Source of the DNA: Litorilituus sp.
GTDB lineage: Bacteria > Pseudomonadota > Gammaproteobacteria > Enterobacterales > Alteromonadaceae
Direction of reading: 5' to 3'
Length of the DNA stretch: 51,594 nucleotides
NCBI GenBank assembly: GCA_030754235.1
Contig: JASMAS010000099.1
Span: 1-51,594 of the forward strand
In this document: one piece after another, positions 19,613-31,295 of the stretch
How positions within the stretch are numbered: position 1 is the first letter of the stretch
How the letters are laid out: the number at the start of each line of letters is the position of its first letter
The notes under the pieces: generated by a model
Told to the model about the DNA's origin: nothing
Database searches by the model: none
The model's input: only the letters and a program-made list of their open reading frames with translations
Program-made: the position numbers and the translations under genes

Positions 19613-21142
19613 TTACAGTAAACTTTTGCGTTGATTCGACGGCGGAATAGACAAAGACTCTCGGTATTTGGCTATGGTTCGTCTCGCAACATTAATGCCC
19701 TGCGCGGCTAGTAAGTCAGCCATTTTACTATCACTTAGCGGTTTAGCAGGAGTTTCCGCTAGAATGAGTTTTTTAATGAGAGAGCGAATTGCAGTAGAAG
19801 AGCACTCACCTCCGTTTTCAGTACTTACATGACTAGAAAAGAAATACTTTAATTCAAAGATTCCTCTGGGAGTATGCATATATTTTTGTGTAGTTACTCG
19901 TGAAATGGTTGATTCATGCATATCTACGGCTTCAGCAATGTCGTTTAACACCATTGGGCGCATTGCTTCTGCGCCATGTTCAAAAAAACCTTGTTGACGC
20001 TGAACAATGCAATTAGAAACTTTTAATAAGGTATCATTACGAGATTCTAAGCTTTTAATAAACCATTTTGCTTCTTGTAGGTTTGAGCGAATAAACTGTC
20101 CATCATCTGTAGATGACTTCATGGTTTTAGTCATGGCAGCATATTGTTGATTGATTGACAGTTTAGGTGCCGTATCTGGATTTAATTCAACAACCCAACG
20201 ACCATTCTTCTTCTCAACAGAGACATCAGGAATAACATATTGTTCATCTCCCTTAATGACCGCGTCACCAGGTCGGGGGTTAAGAGTTTGAATTAAGCGC
20301 ATAACTTCACGCAGTTGATCTTCTTTTAATTTGGTTTTTCGCATTAACTGTCGATAGTCACGATTACCGAGTAGGCCTATATGCTCATTAATAATTAACT
20401 TACTTTCATGCAAATAAGGCGTATTTTTATCAAATTGATTTAATTGAATGAGTAAACAGTCTGCAATGGAAAGAGCAGCAACGCCAATAGGATCAAAAAC
20501 ATTAATTCGTTTTAATACCGCCTTTACTTCATCTAACTCTAATCCTTCAATGCCAACACTTTCTACTATGTCCTCACAAGAAACAGTTAAGTAGCCAGCG
20601 TCATCAACACCTTCAATAATGGCAATGGCAACCGCTCTATCGGTATCTGTAAATGGGGTGAGCTCCATTTGCCAAAGCAGGTGATCTTGTATTGAATCAG
20701 AGGTTTCACCTTGATAAGTAAAATCTTCAGATGGGCTGCTAATAGCCCCTGTATTTGAAATACCCGCGCTATAACTTTCTTCCCAGGTAGTATCTATATT
20801 CAGTTCTTCAGGAATATCATTTTGTGCTAATGCTTCACTAGTACTTATTTCGTCGATGGTGGTGTTAGAGTCTTCACTACCTTCAGGTGCTGCTTGTTCA
20901 CTATGAGTACTTTCTGAAGAAAAAGCTTCTTCTAGTTTTTCGTTATTATTGTCACTTTCAATAGTTTCGTTTGTATCTGAGGGTAAATTTTCATTTACTT
21001 CAAGCAATGGATTGCTTTCAAGTACTTCTTGAATTTCTTGTTGAAGCTCTAACGTTGATAACTGCAACAGCTTAATTGCTTGTTGCAGTTGTGGCGTCAT
21101 GGTGAGTTGTTGCCCTATTCTAAGTTGCAGTGATGGACGCAT
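19613..21142 (-). CDS. rpoN: RNA polymerase sigma-54 factor
   Basis: Alternative sigma factor for -24/-12 promoters that need AAA+ enhancer-binding activators; controls nitrogen assimilation, flagella and other systems. The 509-aa protein has the Gln/Leu-rich region I ([20 protein letters not shown]), an acidic region II (about 55-120, Asp/Glu/Ser-rich), the core-binding and HTH region ([19 protein letters not shown]) and the RpoN box [10 protein letters not shown] at 486-495. It follows lptB by 64 bp, as in most gammaproteobacteria. Confidence 0.97.
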   Translation of the reverse strand: MRPSLQLRIGQQLTMTPQLQQAIKLLQLSTLELQQEIQEVLESNPLLEVNENLPSDTNETIESDNNNEKLEEAFSSESTHSEQAAPEGSEDSNTTIDEISTSEALAQNDIPEELNIDTTWEESYSAGISNTGAISSPSEDFTYQGETSDSIQDHLLWQMELTPFTDTDRAVAIAIIEGVDDAGYLTVSCEDIVESVGIEGLELDEVKAVLKRINVFDPIGVAALSIADCLLIQLNQFDKNTPYLHESKLIINEHIGLLGNRDYRQLMRKTKLKEDQLREVMRLIQTLNPRPGDAVIKGDEQYVIPDVSVEKKNGRWVVELNPDTAPKLSINQQYAAMTKTMKSSTDDGQFIRSNLQEAKWFIKSLESRNDTLLKVSNCIVQRQQGFFEHGAEAMRPMVLNDIAEAVDMHESTISRVTTQKYMHTPRGIFELKYFFSSHVSTENGGECSSTAIRSLIKKLILAETPAKPLSDSKMADLLAAQGINVARRTIAKYRESLSIPPSNQRKSLL

Positions 21143-21206
21143 TTATTTTTGTTCTTATCCTGTTTTTGTTGTTGATTATAGCTTAAAAAATGCTTTGTAT
21201 AAGTAA

Positions 21207-21968
21207 CTATAGCTTGAATTGCTCACCAAGGTATACATCTCTGACCTTTTGATTAGCAAGTATTTGATCCGAGTTACCTTCAGCGATGATTTCACCATGG
21301 CTGACTATATAGGCATGCTCACAAACATCGAGGGTTTCCCTGACATTGTGATCGGTTATTAATACCCCGATACCACGCTCTTTTAAGTGAATAATAATTT
21401 TTTTAATATCACCAACAGAGATAGGGTCAACACCGGCAAAAGGTTCATCAAGTAAGATAAATTGCGGCTCAGCGGCTAAAGCTCGAGCAATTTCTACTCG
21501 CCTTCTTTCGCCTCCAGATAAGCTCATACCTAAATTATCTTTGATGTGTCCTATATTAAACTCTTCTAGTAAATGCTCTAGTTTTTCTTGTCGTTGATCA
21601 TTATTAAGCTGTTTTCTTGTTTGTAAGATTGCCATTATATTATCAGTGACGGTTAGCTTTCTAAAAATAGAGGCTTCTTGTGGCAAATACCCTATTCCAC
21701 GTCTTGATCTTTCGTGCATGGGAGCAAGGGTAACATCTTCATTATTTAAAATGATTTCACCATCATCATTTGGAACTAAACCGACAATCATGTAAAACGA
21801 AGTCGTTTTTCCTGCACCATTAGGGCCTAGCAAACCGACTATTTGTCCAGTATTCACTTTTAAGCTGACACTTTTTACTACCTGCCGCTTTTTATAGGAT
21901 TTAGATAAGCCTTGGGCAACTAAGGTTGCTTTTTCTGGTTGTGCTACTTCGTTAGTCATTATTGTCAT
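21207..21968 (-). CDS. lptB: LPS export ABC transporter ATP-binding protein LptB
   Basis: Cytoplasmic ATPase of the LptB2FGC complex that extracts LPS from the inner membrane and drives it across the periplasm. The 253-aa protein carries Walker A GPNGAGKT (48-55), the signature [15 protein letters not shown], Walker [14 protein letters not shown] and the switch His in [10 protein letters not shown]. The start at 21968 overlaps lptA by 17 bp; a second ATG at 21959 (MTNEVAQ) would reduce this to 8 bp and cannot be excluded. The tight overlap implies coupled translation with lptA. Confidence 0.96.
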   Translation of the reverse strand: MTIMTNEVAQPEKATLVAQGLSKSYKKRQVVKSVSLKVNTGQIVGLLGPNGAGKTTSFYMIVGLVPNDDGEIILNNEDVTLAPMHERSRRGIGYLPQEASIFRKLTVTDNIMAILQTRKQLNNDQRQEKLEHLLEEFNIGHIKDNLGMSLSGGERRRVEIARALAAEPQFILLDEPFAGVDPISVGDIKKIIIHLKERGIGVLITDHNVRETLDVCEHAYIVSHGEIIAEGNSDQILANQKVRDVYLGEQFKL

Positions 21969-22572
21969 TATCTATATTGTTTTTAGTGTCAGTCTTATTT
22001 TTTTCTTGCTGTGCCTTTATTTGTGCTGGTTGTAATACTGTGGTGACAGCTTCGTCGTTGGTACTTTGGGCTTCCAGTTGTTCAGATAAGGTGTTATAGG
22101 TAATGGTGTTACCGGTTACTTTACTACCTGCCTGTTTTACTTGCGCATTACCTGAGATAGTAATGATATTCACCTCTGGCTGATATTTTATTTCGTTCGC
22201 TTGTAAACTGATTAAACTGCCATCTTCAAGCTGTTGTTGAAAAAGTGCGGGTTTACCTTTCGCTAAATAAGTGTCAAATGATTCGCCTGTTTTTTTGTTG
22301 GTTTTGCTAAATACTTGTACAATATCAGCGGTAATGGCAATAGATCCTTGATAAATACTTACTTCATCAAGGTAGCTCGCAATTTTATTTTTCAAATCCG
22401 CACTTTGGCGTTTGGATTTTATGGTGATTTCTTGCGATAAATCTTTTTTTGCCGCTAATGATGGGGTTGCAATACTTAACGCTAGTCCCATTATTACTAT
22501 GCCAGCTGCTAGTGATTTTATGCTAGGAAATCTTGGTGATGAGCCAATCGTTTTATTCATATTTTTTTTCAC
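21952..22572 (-). CDS. lptA: LPS transport periplasmic protein LptA
   Basis: Periplasmic beta-jellyroll protein that forms the bridge for LPS between LptC and the LptD/E outer-membrane complex. The 206-aa protein has a signal peptide (hydrophobic core [19 protein letters not shown], cleavage probably after SLAA), then the OstA-like repeats with [17 protein letters not shown] and [16 protein letters not shown]. The C-terminus is a low-complexity Asp/Asn/Lys tail. The frame begins with GTG at 22572; an ATG four codons in, ending at 22558, is an equally plausible start. Confidence 0.93.
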   Translation of the reverse strand: MKKNMNKTIGSSPRFPSIKSLAAGIVIMGLALSIATPSLAAKKDLSQEITIKSKRQSADLKNKIASYLDEVSIYQGSIAITADIVQVFSKTNKKTGESFDTYLAKGKPALFQQQLEDGSLISLQANEIKYQPEVNIITISGNAQVKQAGSKVTGNTITYNTLSEQLEAQSTNDEAVTTVLQPAQIKAQQEKNKTDTKNNIDNDNND

Positions 22573-22602
22573 AATGTTTACTTCTTTTTAACTACTGCTA
22601 GG

Positions 22603-23169
22603 TTAGCTTTCTGTTTTTTTATAAATGGTACGTACATGTTCAGTTAATATCATTTGTTTAGTATTCAAATCAATAATTAAGCCGGAACCATACATGGTAA
22701 AGTCTTTTCCTTGAACCATTACGGTTTGTTCTGAACTGATTATATTAGTATTTAAATCTAATTCTAAATACTTGCAATGAATTTCTTGTATTAAACTGTT
22801 CTCATCCGTGGCTCTTAAATGAACTCTATGATTAAAGATAACTCTATTGTTTTTGTATAGTGTCGCCTCTTTTGCGCTAAGTTGCCATGGCGATACACTA
22901 TTTTTTGGGTATAAAGTGTAATTTGGTATCTCAAAATGGGTGACCTCAAGCTCTGTGTAATGCTCCATTCTGTCGGCAATAATTGCATGAGATAGTTGAC
23001 CAGATTCAGTAAAAATATCACTTTTGAGTGCCTCAGCGATAAAATCTGGGGTTAAATCACTGTGAGCACTGTCGTTAGATATTATATTTGCACTACGCCA
23101 TTCCATAATGCCATAGGCCAATGCGCCCATTAATACGACTAAAAGTGCAAGGGAGTGAAGTCGGGTCAT
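22603..23169 (-). CDS. lptC: LPS export protein LptC
   Basis: Bitopic inner-membrane protein that receives LPS from LptB2FG and hands it to LptA. At 188 aa it shows an N-terminal membrane anchor (LALLVVLMGALAYGIMEW) and a periplasmic OstA-like domain with the pattern SGQLSHAIIADRMEHYTE and a C-terminal QMILTEHVRTIY. The start overlaps the kdsC stop by four bases (ATGA). Sequence identity in this family is low, so the anchor, fold pattern and kdsC-lptC-lptA order carry the call. Confidence 0.92.
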   Translation of the reverse strand: MTRLHSLALLVVLMGALAYGIMEWRSANIISNDSAHSDLTPDFIAEALKSDIFTESGQLSHAIIADRMEHYTELEVTHFEIPNYTLYPKNSVSPWQLSAKEATLYKNNRVIFNHRVHLRATDENSLIQEIHCKYLELDLNTNIISSEQTVMVQGKDFTMYGSGLIIDLNTKQMILTEHVRTIYKKTES

Positions 23170-23711
23170 ATACTGGCACCTGTTGCATTATCAAGTGTAT
23201 TTTGACATAGCATGATAAGATCACATATTTCTCGTACAGCACCAAAGCCTCCTCGAGTATAGGTACAGTAGTTAGCTTTAGCAATAAGGAGGGGGTGTGC
23301 ATCGTGTACAGCTATACCTAAACCAACGTTTAATATACAAGGCAGATCAGGGATGTCGTCACCCACATAGGCAATATCTGTAAGCGCAATATCAAGTTGA
23401 TTTGCTAGTGCAATAAGGGCAGGTAATTTATCCTCTTGACCTTGAATAATATGTTTTACATTAAGGGCTTGCATTCGCTTAGCAACAATCTTTGATTTTC
23501 TACCCGTAATGATCGCTACTTCAACACCACTATTACCCAATGCTTTAATACCAAAACCATCTTTGGTATGAAATGCTTTTAATTCTTCACCATCATTTCC
23601 TAGGTAAATACGACCATCTGAAAAAACACCATCTACATCACACACCAATAGCTTTATTTGCTTGCCTTTAGTCATTATTTGCGCTGCAACTTCTCCATAT
23701 AAAGTATTCAT
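23166..23711 (-). CDS. kdsC: 3-deoxy-D-manno-octulosonate 8-phosphate phosphatase KdsC
   Basis: HAD-superfamily phosphatase that releases phosphate from Kdo-8-phosphate to give Kdo, the inner-core sugar of LPS. The catalytic Asp25 and Asp27 lie in VCDVDGVFSDG, followed by KDGFGIKAL, the Ser/Thr motif AIITGRKS and the metal-binding GDDIPDLP. At 181 aa without a cap domain it matches the C0 HAD group that assembles as a tetramer. The start shares one base with the kdsD stop, consistent with coupled expression. Confidence 0.95.
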   Translation of the reverse strand: MNTLYGEVAAQIMTKGKQIKLLVCDVDGVFSDGRIYLGNDGEELKAFHTKDGFGIKALGNSGVEVAIITGRKSKIVAKRMQALNVKHIIQGQEDKLPALIALANQLDIALTDIAYVGDDIPDLPCILNVGLGIAVHDAHPLLIAKANYCTYTRGGFGAVREICDLIMLCQNTLDNATGASI

Positions 23712-24676
23712 TACAACACTCCTGATTTGAGTAAATCATGCATATTCATTGCCCCAATAGGGTGATTATTATCATTGGTAATAATTAAACCATTTATTTT
23801 TTTATCTTCCATAATGTTCAGCGCTTGCGCTGCTAAAATATCTGCTTTGGCAACGGTAGGTGATTTGGTCATCACCGTAGCAATAGTATCTTGATGAATA
23901 TCTGTTTTAAGGTCTAATATTCTACGTAAATCGCCATCCGTAAACAAACCGACAAGTTCATTGTTATCATTAACAACAGCGGTCATACCTAACCCTTTGA
24001 GGGACATTTCAACTAAGGCATCTTTGATCATTGCCTTTTCATTAACTAACGGTAGGCGCTCATCTTGGTGCATAATATCACTTAGACGTAATAATAAACG
24101 CTTACCTAAGCTACCTCCAGGATGCGATAGGGCAAAATCATCTGCGGTAAAGCCACGAGCATTAAGCAAGGCCACGGCGATTGCATCACCCATCACCAAC
24201 GTTGCGGTGGTACTAGATGTGGGTGCTAATCCTAGTGGGCAAGCTTCAGTTGTGACCTTAATGCAAATGTGTTTGTCAGCCAATTTAGCTAAGGTTGAAT
24301 CCGTGTTGCCTGTCATGGAAATTAGCTTGGCGCCAATACGTTTGATAACAGGAATGATGGCCAACACTTCACTGGTTTCCCCTGAATTAGAGATAGTCAG
24401 TACCACATCATCTTGGGTAATCATGCCTAAATCACCGTGACTTGCCTCCCCAGGATGTACAAAAAATGCTGGTGTACCAGTACTGGCCAATGTTGCCGCT
24501 ATTTTTCCACCAATATGTCCAGATTTTCCCATACCAATGACAATAACACGCCCTTGGCAGTTGAACATTAATTGGCAAGCATACTCAAAGCTATCGTCAA
24601 TATATTGAAATAATTCATTTATTGCTTGTTGTTCTATGGTTATAACGTTTTTAGCAAGTTGTTTAAAATTTTTCAT
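23711..24676 (-). CDS. kdsD: D-arabinose 5-phosphate isomerase KdsD
   Basis: Converts ribulose 5-phosphate to arabinose 5-phosphate, the first committed step to Kdo. The 321-aa protein has an N-terminal SIS sugar-isomerase domain (about 30-180; GRVIVIGMGKSGHIGGKIAATLAS, SNSGETSEVLAI and ALSHPGGSLGKRLL) and a C-terminal CBS pair (about 200-320; TAVVNDNNELVGLFTDGDLRR). It overlaps kdsC by one base and follows yrbG by 23 bp. Paralogues such as GutQ share the architecture, but the yrbG-kdsD-kdsC context is specific. Confidence 0.95.
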   Translation of the reverse strand: MKNFKQLAKNVITIEQQAINELFQYIDDSFEYACQLMFNCQGRVIVIGMGKSGHIGGKIAATLASTGTPAFFVHPGEASHGDLGMITQDDVVLTISNSGETSEVLAIIPVIKRIGAKLISMTGNTDSTLAKLADKHICIKVTTEACPLGLAPTSSTTATLVMGDAIAVALLNARGFTADDFALSHPGGSLGKRLLLRLSDIMHQDERLPLVNEKAMIKDALVEMSLKGLGMTAVVNDNNELVGLFTDGDLRRILDLKTDIHQDTIATVMTKSPTVAKADILAAQALNIMEDKKINGLIITNDNNHPIGAMNMHDLLKSGVL

Positions 24677-24699
24677 GGTGGTGCTTATATCTGTCGTTT

Positions 24700-25686
24700 T
24701 TAGTGAATAATTGTTTGGTTAAAAAGTAATACTTGATACGCAATAAAGCAGAGGAATAATAATGCTCCTTTTGCACGTGTAAGTCTAAAAAAACCAGACT
24801 TTCGACTAAAACATAATAAAAGTAATAAGGTGATAATGCCTACCATTACTGGAGCGTCTCTTAGTGAGGCTTCAGGATTGACGATACCAGGAGCGATAAT
24901 CCCCGCAAAAGGAAGTACCGCTAATATATTAAATATATTTGAACCAACAATATTACCCATTGCTAAATCATCTTCCTTTTTAATGATACTGACAATACTT
25001 GCAGCAAGTTCCGGTAAACTAGTACCTAAGGCAACGATGGTTAAACCAATAACAAGATCGCTTATACCGTAGGCTTTAGCGATAAATATTGCCGAGTCGA
25101 CAAGAAAATGGGCGCTTAATACTAATAAGGTGATACCAGCAAGTAGCCAAAAAATAGACTTTACTGTACTTGTAGTTGCGGGAATGTCTTGTTCTGCTTC
25201 AATAATCATAGGGTCATCCATGCTGTTATTTTTCCGCTGTCTGAGTGCTTTCATTAATAACATCGCGATGAAGGTAAAAAAGCCCATCATTAATACAATA
25301 CCTTCAGCGAAACTGAAAATATTATCGAAAAGCATCCAATAGGCAAGGAATGATAATAATAATAATAAAGGTAGCTCTTGTTTGATGGTGGATGAAGAAA
25401 CGGTTAAAGGTTTCACTAGTACTGTGATACCAAGCACTAGGGCGATATTGGTAATATTCGACCCTATAGCATTACCAATGGCAGTGTCAGGGTTGCCTTG
25501 AAATGATGCTGCTGCTGCGACCATCATTTCTGGCGCTGATGAGCCCATTGCAACAATGGTTAAACCTACAATCATAGGTGAAACCCCTAAGTTTCTCGCT
25601 AATGAAGAAGCCCCTAAGACAAACTTGTCTGCACTCCAAACGAGTATTATTAGGGCAACTAACAAAATACTAACGTGTTCTAACAT
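24700..25686 (-). CDS. yrbG: YrbG-type calcium/sodium antiporter
   Basis: Inner-membrane cation antiporter of the CaCA family, 328 aa with about ten membrane helices in two inverted halves. The two alpha-repeat signatures are present: GLTIVAMGSSAPEMMVA with GNAIGSNITNIALVLG in the first half, and GLTIVALGTSLPELAAS with GNIVGSNIFNILAVL in the second. The conserved acidic residue of each repeat (SAPE, SLPE) is retained. It is the first gene of the leftward kds-lpt run and is divergent from mlaF, as in E. coli. Physiological substrate is inferred from the family only. Confidence 0.93.
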   Translation of the reverse strand: MLEHVSILLVALIILVWSADKFVLGASSLARNLGVSPMIVGLTIVAMGSSAPEMMVAAAASFQGNPDTAIGNAIGSNITNIALVLGITVLVKPLTVSSSTIKQELPLLLLLSFLAYWMLFDNIFSFAEGIVLMMGFFTFIAMLLMKALRQRKNNSMDDPMIIEAEQDIPATTSTVKSIFWLLAGITLLVLSAHFLVDSAIFIAKAYGISDLVIGLTIVALGTSLPELAASIVSIIKKEDDLAMGNIVGSNIFNILAVLPFAGIIAPGIVNPEASLRDAPVMVGIITLLLLLCFSRKSGFFRLTRAKGALLFLCFIAYQVLLFNQTIIH

Positions 25687-25834
25687 TCATCACTCCAATT
25701 TTCTGAAGGTAAATTGTCGCTTGTTGTGAGCTAAAAAAAAAGAAAATAATGCTCTTAAAGGCAAAATAGTCATCTATTTGTTGGAATTTAATCCTATCGT
25801 GTAATAAATAGGGCTATATATCGTTATTTTACAT

Positions 25835-25880
25835 TTGTTCACATATTTTTATTAGTTTATAGCTAATTTTTAGTGAACAA
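25835..25880. repeat. Inverted repeat in the yrbG-mlaF divergent promoter region
   Basis: TTGTTCAC at 25835-25842 is repeated in inverse as GTGAACAA at 25873-25880, with 30 bases between. It lies in the 272-bp gap between the divergent yrbG and mlaF starts. An operator is possible; an AT-rich chance match is also possible. Confidence 0.35.
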
Positions 25881-25958
25881 TGATTACGTCTCGGGTAAAA
25901 TTGATCGCTGAATTTTAAAGGGTTGACCTTAGTAAAAAATAAACATTGACGTTAATTT

Positions 25959-26816
25959 ATGATATCAACAAAAAAGTCTGACAATCTGGTAAAAATAAGT
26001 CACTTAACCTTTAAACGAGGTGACCGGGTCATTTATGATGATATCAGTTTATCTATCCCCAAAGGAAAAGTAACCGCTATCATGGGGCCTAGTGGTATCG
26101 GTAAAACCACATTGTTACGTTTAATTGGTGGTCAAATACGCCCTGAAAGTGGTCAAATTTTATTTGATGGCAAAGACATTCCTAAGTTGTCGCGTAAAGA
26201 CCTTTATGATGTGCGAAAACGTATGAGCATGTTGTTTCAAAGTGGTGCCTTATTTACCGACATGAATGTTTATGACAATATCGCTTTTCCAATTCGCGAG
26301 CATAGTAATATTCCCGAAGCTATCATTGAAAAAATTGTTTTGATGAAGCTTGAAGCGGTAGGTTTGCGTGGCGCAAGAGCACTCCAGCCAAGTGAACTTT
26401 CTGGAGGTATGGCTAGACGCGTGGCTTTAGCAAGAGCTATTGCTTTGGATCCGGAATTAATTCTATATGATGAACCTTTTGCTGGCCAAGACCCTATTTC
26501 AATGGGAGTGATTGTTCGGTTAATTCGCTCATTAAGTGATGCACTTGGCTTAACTTCTGTTGTGGTCTCCCATGATGTCCAAGAAGTCATGAGTATTGCG
26601 GATTATATTTATATTGTTGCGCAGCAAAAAATTATCGGACAGGGAACCCCTGAGCAAATTAGGCAAGATCAGTCACCTTTAGTAAAACAGTTTGTGCTTG
26701 GCCAAGCAGATGGGCCTGTCCCCTTTCATTTTGCGGCTTCAGATTATCAACAAGCACTTGTTAAAGGCTCTGTCCACTTTACTAAGGCTTATGCTCAGCA
26801 AGGTGGAGATCTATGA
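25959..26816 (+). CDS. mlaF: Phospholipid ABC transporter ATPase MlaF
   Basis: Cytoplasmic ATPase of the MlaFEDB complex that keeps the outer leaflet of the outer membrane free of phospholipid. The 285-aa protein has Walker A GPSGIGKT (43-50), the signature [14 protein letters not shown], Walker [14 protein letters not shown] and the switch His in [10 protein letters not shown]. The C-terminal extension, from about residue 245, is where MlaF contacts MlaB in the known structures. The start of mlaE overlaps the stop by four bases (ATGA). Confidence 0.95.
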   Translation: MISTKKSDNLVKISHLTFKRGDRVIYDDISLSIPKGKVTAIMGPSGIGKTTLLRLIGGQIRPESGQILFDGKDIPKLSRKDLYDVRKRMSMLFQSGALFTDMNVYDNIAFPIREHSNIPEAIIEKIVLMKLEAVGLRGARALQPSELSGGMARRVALARAIALDPELILYDEPFAGQDPISMGVIVRLIRSLSDALGLTSVVVSHDVQEVMSIADYIYIVAQQKIIGQGTPEQIRQDQSPLVKQFVLGQADGPVPFHFAASDYQQALVKGSVHFTKAYAQQGGDL

Positions 26817-27589
26817 AGCAATTACAATCACTTGGTAGAGATACTATTGCTCTTGTTAGTGGCTTGGGGCGAGCCGTAATTATTTTATTGTCCTCATTAG
26901 TGAATATGCCCAATCTTAGAAAAGGTACGCCGTTATTACTGCAACAACTTTACAGCATTGGTGTGATGTCACTTATTATTATTGTAGTTTCTGGCGGGTT
27001 TATCGGCATGGTATTGGCCTTGCAAGGTTATACTATTTTAGTGGGATATGGCGCAGAAGCGAGTTTAGGCCCTATGGTTGCTTTATCTTTATTGAGGGAA
27101 TTAGGCCCTGTTGTTGCGGCGCTTTTGTTTGCAGGTCGGGCAGGTTCAGCACTAACCGCTGAAATAGGGTTGATGAAAGCAACAGAACAACTTTCTAGCT
27201 TAGAAATGATGGCGGTAGATCCATTGCGTCGTGTGATCGCGCCACGTTTTTGGGCGGGTTTTATTAGTTTACCTTTACTTGCCGCTATTTTCTCCATGGT
27301 GGGTATTTTAGGTGCTCATTTAGTTGGCGTTGATTGGCTGGGTGTAGATGGCGGGACTTTTTGGTCTGTAATGCAAGCTCAAGTTGATTTTAATAAAGAT
27401 ATTGTTAATGGCATCATAAAGAGTGTGGTATTTGCTTTTATTGTTACTTGGATTGCCGTTTATAAAGGGTACGATTGTGAGCCAACTTCGGAAGGTATTT
27501 CTCGGGCCACAACAGCAACCGTGGTACAATCATCACTCTTAGTATTAGCATTAGATTTTATTTTAACGGCACTGATGTTTGCCAGATAA
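26813..27589 (+). CDS. mlaE: Phospholipid ABC transporter permease MlaE
   Basis: Inner-membrane permease of the Mla system, 258 aa with five or so membrane helices and an N-terminal amphipathic segment. Family motifs seen are [40 protein letters not shown] and [19 protein letters not shown]. The ATGA overlap with mlaF indicates coupled translation. The gap of 81 bp to mlaD is the longest inside the mlaFEDCB block. Confidence 0.96.
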   Translation: MKQLQSLGRDTIALVSGLGRAVIILLSSLVNMPNLRKGTPLLLQQLYSIGVMSLIIIVVSGGFIGMVLALQGYTILVGYGAEASLGPMVALSLLRELGPVVAALLFAGRAGSALTAEIGLMKATEQLSSLEMMAVDPLRRVIAPRFWAGFISLPLLAAIFSMVGILGAHLVGVDWLGVDGGTFWSVMQAQVDFNKDIVNGIIKSVVFAFIVTWIAVYKGYDCEPTSEGISRATTATVVQSSLLVLALDFILTALMFAR

Positions 27590-27670
27590 CTGATCACAAT
27601 ATAAGAATCGTCGAATACGGCGAGTTAATCGTTTAAAGTTTATATAAATGTAAAGGCCTTTGGTGAAGAC

Positions 27671-28141
27671 ATGATGTCAAAAAAAGTTGAATTAATGGTA
27701 GGTTTCTTTGTCGCTTTGGGAATTGCAGCGTTACTTATGCTTTCGCTAAAAGTTGCCAATTCAGGTATTACAGGCACTGGCGAAAGTTATAATCTATTTG
27801 CTAAGTTTGATAATATTGGTGGTTTGAAAATTCGTTCGCCTATCAAAGTTGGCGGCGTTGTTGTGGGACGTGTGAGTGATATTTCATTAGATGAAGAAGA
27901 CTATACCCCTATAGTTACCTTAACAATTTATCAAGCATACAGTAATTTTTCTGAAGCAACATCGGTTTCAATTTTAACTTCAGGTTTACTTGGTGAACAA
28001 TATATTGGCTTACAGCCTGGTTTTGTCGATGAGTCTATTGAAACCCTGCAACCTGGTGATTATATTGAAGACACTAAACCAGCATTAGTATTAGAAGAGT
28101 TAATCGGACAATTTTTATTTAGTCAAGGGAGTGATGACTAG
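27671..28141 (+). CDS. mlaD: MCE-domain phospholipid-binding protein MlaD
   Basis: Membrane-anchored MCE protein whose hexamer forms a lipid-conducting ring above MlaE. The 156-aa protein has an N-terminal anchor (LMVGFFVALGIAALLMLSL) and one MCE domain with FDNIGGLKIRSPIKVGGVVVG and SILTSGLLGEQYIGL. The C-terminal helix that lines the pore (VLEELIGQFLF) is present. A second ATG immediately follows the first, so the start could be 27674. Confidence 0.95.
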   Translation: MMSKKVELMVGFFVALGIAALLMLSLKVANSGITGTGESYNLFAKFDNIGGLKIRSPIKVGGVVVGRVSDISLDEEDYTPIVTLTIYQAYSNFSEATSVSILTSGLLGEQYIGLQPGFVDESIETLQPGDYIEDTKPALVLEELIGQFLFSQGSDD

Positions 28142-28143
28142 TA

Positions 28144-28896
28144 ATGAATATTATGAAAGCAAAAAGAATTTTATTGACTAAGTTAGCGGTACTATTGATT
28201 GGTTTTTCAGCAACCAAAGCAATTTCTACTGAGCTATCGGTCAATAATGCTAACGCAACGAGTATTTCTCGTGTTTATGTTGATAAAAAAGACCCTTATC
28301 TAATGATAAGAAAAGTGGCGGGTAAAACCTTCAAGCGTTTTGCCGATTCAGAGCAGGCGATTAAAGCCAATCCAAACTTACTTAAAGATATAGTGCGTGA
28401 AGAATTAATGCCTTATATCAACTATAAGTACTCTGCTTTTAAGGTCATAGGTAAACATTTAAAGAAAACAACGGATGCACAGCGACGTGATTTTGTCCCT
28501 GTATTTAGAGAATATTTGGTCACTTCATACGCACAAGTTTTTACTTTATACGATAATCAAGAAGTTGATTTTGCTCCAGCAAAAGACTTTAGTAAGAAAA
28601 AAATTGTTGCAGTAAGTACAACAGTGTTGATGCCAAATAGAGATGATATTGACGTTTCTTTTAAGGTGAGGAAAAACCGAAAAACAAATGAATGGAAAGC
28701 TTTTGATATGGTTGCTGAAGGAGTTAGTTTACTCGATAGTAAGCAAGCTGAACTCGGCAGTATTATTCGTCAAAAAGGTTTACCTTATGTGACAGAAATG
28801 CTGAAGAAAAAAAGTGAAAGAGATATAGTTTTCAAAAATAGAGTCAGCAAAGAAAAAATATCTAAAAATATGAATAAAAACGTTAAAGAAGGCTAG
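28144..28896 (+). CDS. mlaC: Periplasmic phospholipid shuttle protein MlaC
   Basis: Soluble periplasmic carrier that moves phospholipid between the MlaA/porin complex and MlaD. The 250-aa protein has a signal peptide (ILLTKLAVLLIGFSATKAIS) and the Tol-Tol-Ttg2 fold, with RDFVPVFREYLVTSYAQVF and the C-terminal VAEGVSLLDSKQAELGSIIRQKG. It is longer than E. coli MlaC (211 aa) owing to a Lys/Asn-rich tail of about 25 residues after the conserved core. The ATG at 28153 (MKAKR) is an alternative start. Confidence 0.93.
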   Translation: MNIMKAKRILLTKLAVLLIGFSATKAISTELSVNNANATSISRVYVDKKDPYLMIRKVAGKTFKRFADSEQAIKANPNLLKDIVREELMPYINYKYSAFKVIGKHLKKTTDAQRRDFVPVFREYLVTSYAQVFTLYDNQEVDFAPAKDFSKKKIVAVSTTVLMPNRDDIDVSFKVRKNRKTNEWKAFDMVAEGVSLLDSKQAELGSIIRQKGLPYVTEMLKKKSERDIVFKNRVSKEKISKNMNKNVKEG

Positions 28897-28899
28897 CCA

Positions 28900-29193
28900 G
28901 TGTCACAAATCAGTGTGAGTTTACACCAAAATATTGCCGTATTGCAGGGGGAGCTGACTCGCCATACCTTGACCAAAATATCTAAAAAAACAGTGAAATC
29001 GATGCTTGCAACGTCAAATGTTTTGATTGACTTACAGCAGGTAAATAAAGTTGATACTGCAGGACTTGCTTGGTTATTTTATTTACTTGAACAAGCACAA
29101 TCAGCTCAATGTCAGTTACGCTTTGCAAACTTGCCCAGTAAGTTAGAAAATTTAATCACACTAAGTGGCGTTAATGGCTTTTTGCCAAACTAA
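28900..29193 (+). CDS. mlaB: STAS-domain protein MlaB
   Basis: Cytoplasmic STAS protein that binds MlaF and stabilises the MlaFE ATPase complex, 97 aa. The STAS core VLIDLQQVNKVDTAGLAWLFYLLEQA carries the usual Asp-Thr/Ser segment (DTAG). Translation begins with GTG three bases after the mlaC stop; no ATG is available upstream. It closes the mlaFEDCB block, 67 bp before ibaG. Confidence 0.92.
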   Translation: MSQISVSLHQNIAVLQGELTRHTLTKISKKTVKSMLATSNVLIDLQQVNKVDTAGLAWLFYLLEQAQSAQCQLRFANLPSKLENLITLSGVNGFLPN

Positions 29194-29260
29194 AGACTGG
29201 AATATAATCTTTAACAAAAAGTAAAGCATAGTTCTAAATAGACCAAATGAGGAAATACTC

Positions 29261-29512
29261 TTGGAAATACACGATATAGAAAAATTGATTAATGATGCTC
29301 TAGCACTTGATGAACTGCAGGTAAAATTTGACGGTTCACAATGTAGTGTTGTCGCAGTGTCTGATATGTTTGCTGATTTATCTCGCGTAAAAAGACAGCA
29401 AGTTGTGTTTGCGCCATTGGCCGATGCGATTAAAGATGGCAGTATTCATGCGGTAACAGTTAAAACCTTTACCAATGCACAATGGCAACGAGATAAACTG
29501 TTTAATATGTAG
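29261..29512 (+). CDS. ibaG: BolA-family protein IbaG
   Basis: Small BolA-like protein, 83 aa, that in other bacteria binds [2Fe-2S] monothiol glutaredoxins and is linked to acid stress and iron-sulphur handling. The BolA helix pattern RVKRQQVVFAPLADAIKDGSIHAVTVKTFTN is seen in parts: VKRQQ, PLADAIKDG and HAVTVKTFT. Translation begins with TTG, preceded by a good GAGGA ribosome-binding site (at about 29249-29253). The mlaB-ibaG-murA order is the E. coli one. Confidence 0.92.
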   Translation: MEIHDIEKLINDALALDELQVKFDGSQCSVVAVSDMFADLSRVKRQQVVFAPLADAIKDGSIHAVTVKTFTNAQWQRDKLFNM

Positions 29513-31109
<1,597 letters not shown>

Positions 31110-31136
31110 AGGTTAATTCAGGTCATGTCTCCTACT

Positions 31137-31167
31137 AAAGAGCAACTAAATAGTTGCTCTTTTTTTA
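31137..31167 (+). terminator. Intrinsic terminator of murA
   Basis: Twelve-base arms AAAGAGCAACTA and TAGTTGCTCTTT (31137-31148 and 31151-31162) form a perfect stem, and the 3' arm runs into a stretch of ten thymines ending at 31167. It lies 27 bp after the murA stop. Confidence 0.9.
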
Positions 31168-31295
31168 TGCTTAAAACGCTTAGTCAAAAATAACTATATT
31201 CGATTTGTCGGTACAATATAGTGAAATATGTGTTTTATTCAGGTTAATGTATGGTTGGTTGCGGAAAATAACCAGCACATTCTGTGGTTGTAGAG

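Noticed and set aside
23961..24440. 159-codon plus-strand frame
   Set aside because: Entirely antisense to kdsD, whose SIS and CBS motifs are unmistakable; no ribosome-binding site.
25922..25950. Sigma-70 promoter for mlaF from TTGACC and a downstream TTGACG
   Set aside because: No acceptable -10 hexamer is present at 16-18 bases from either candidate -35.
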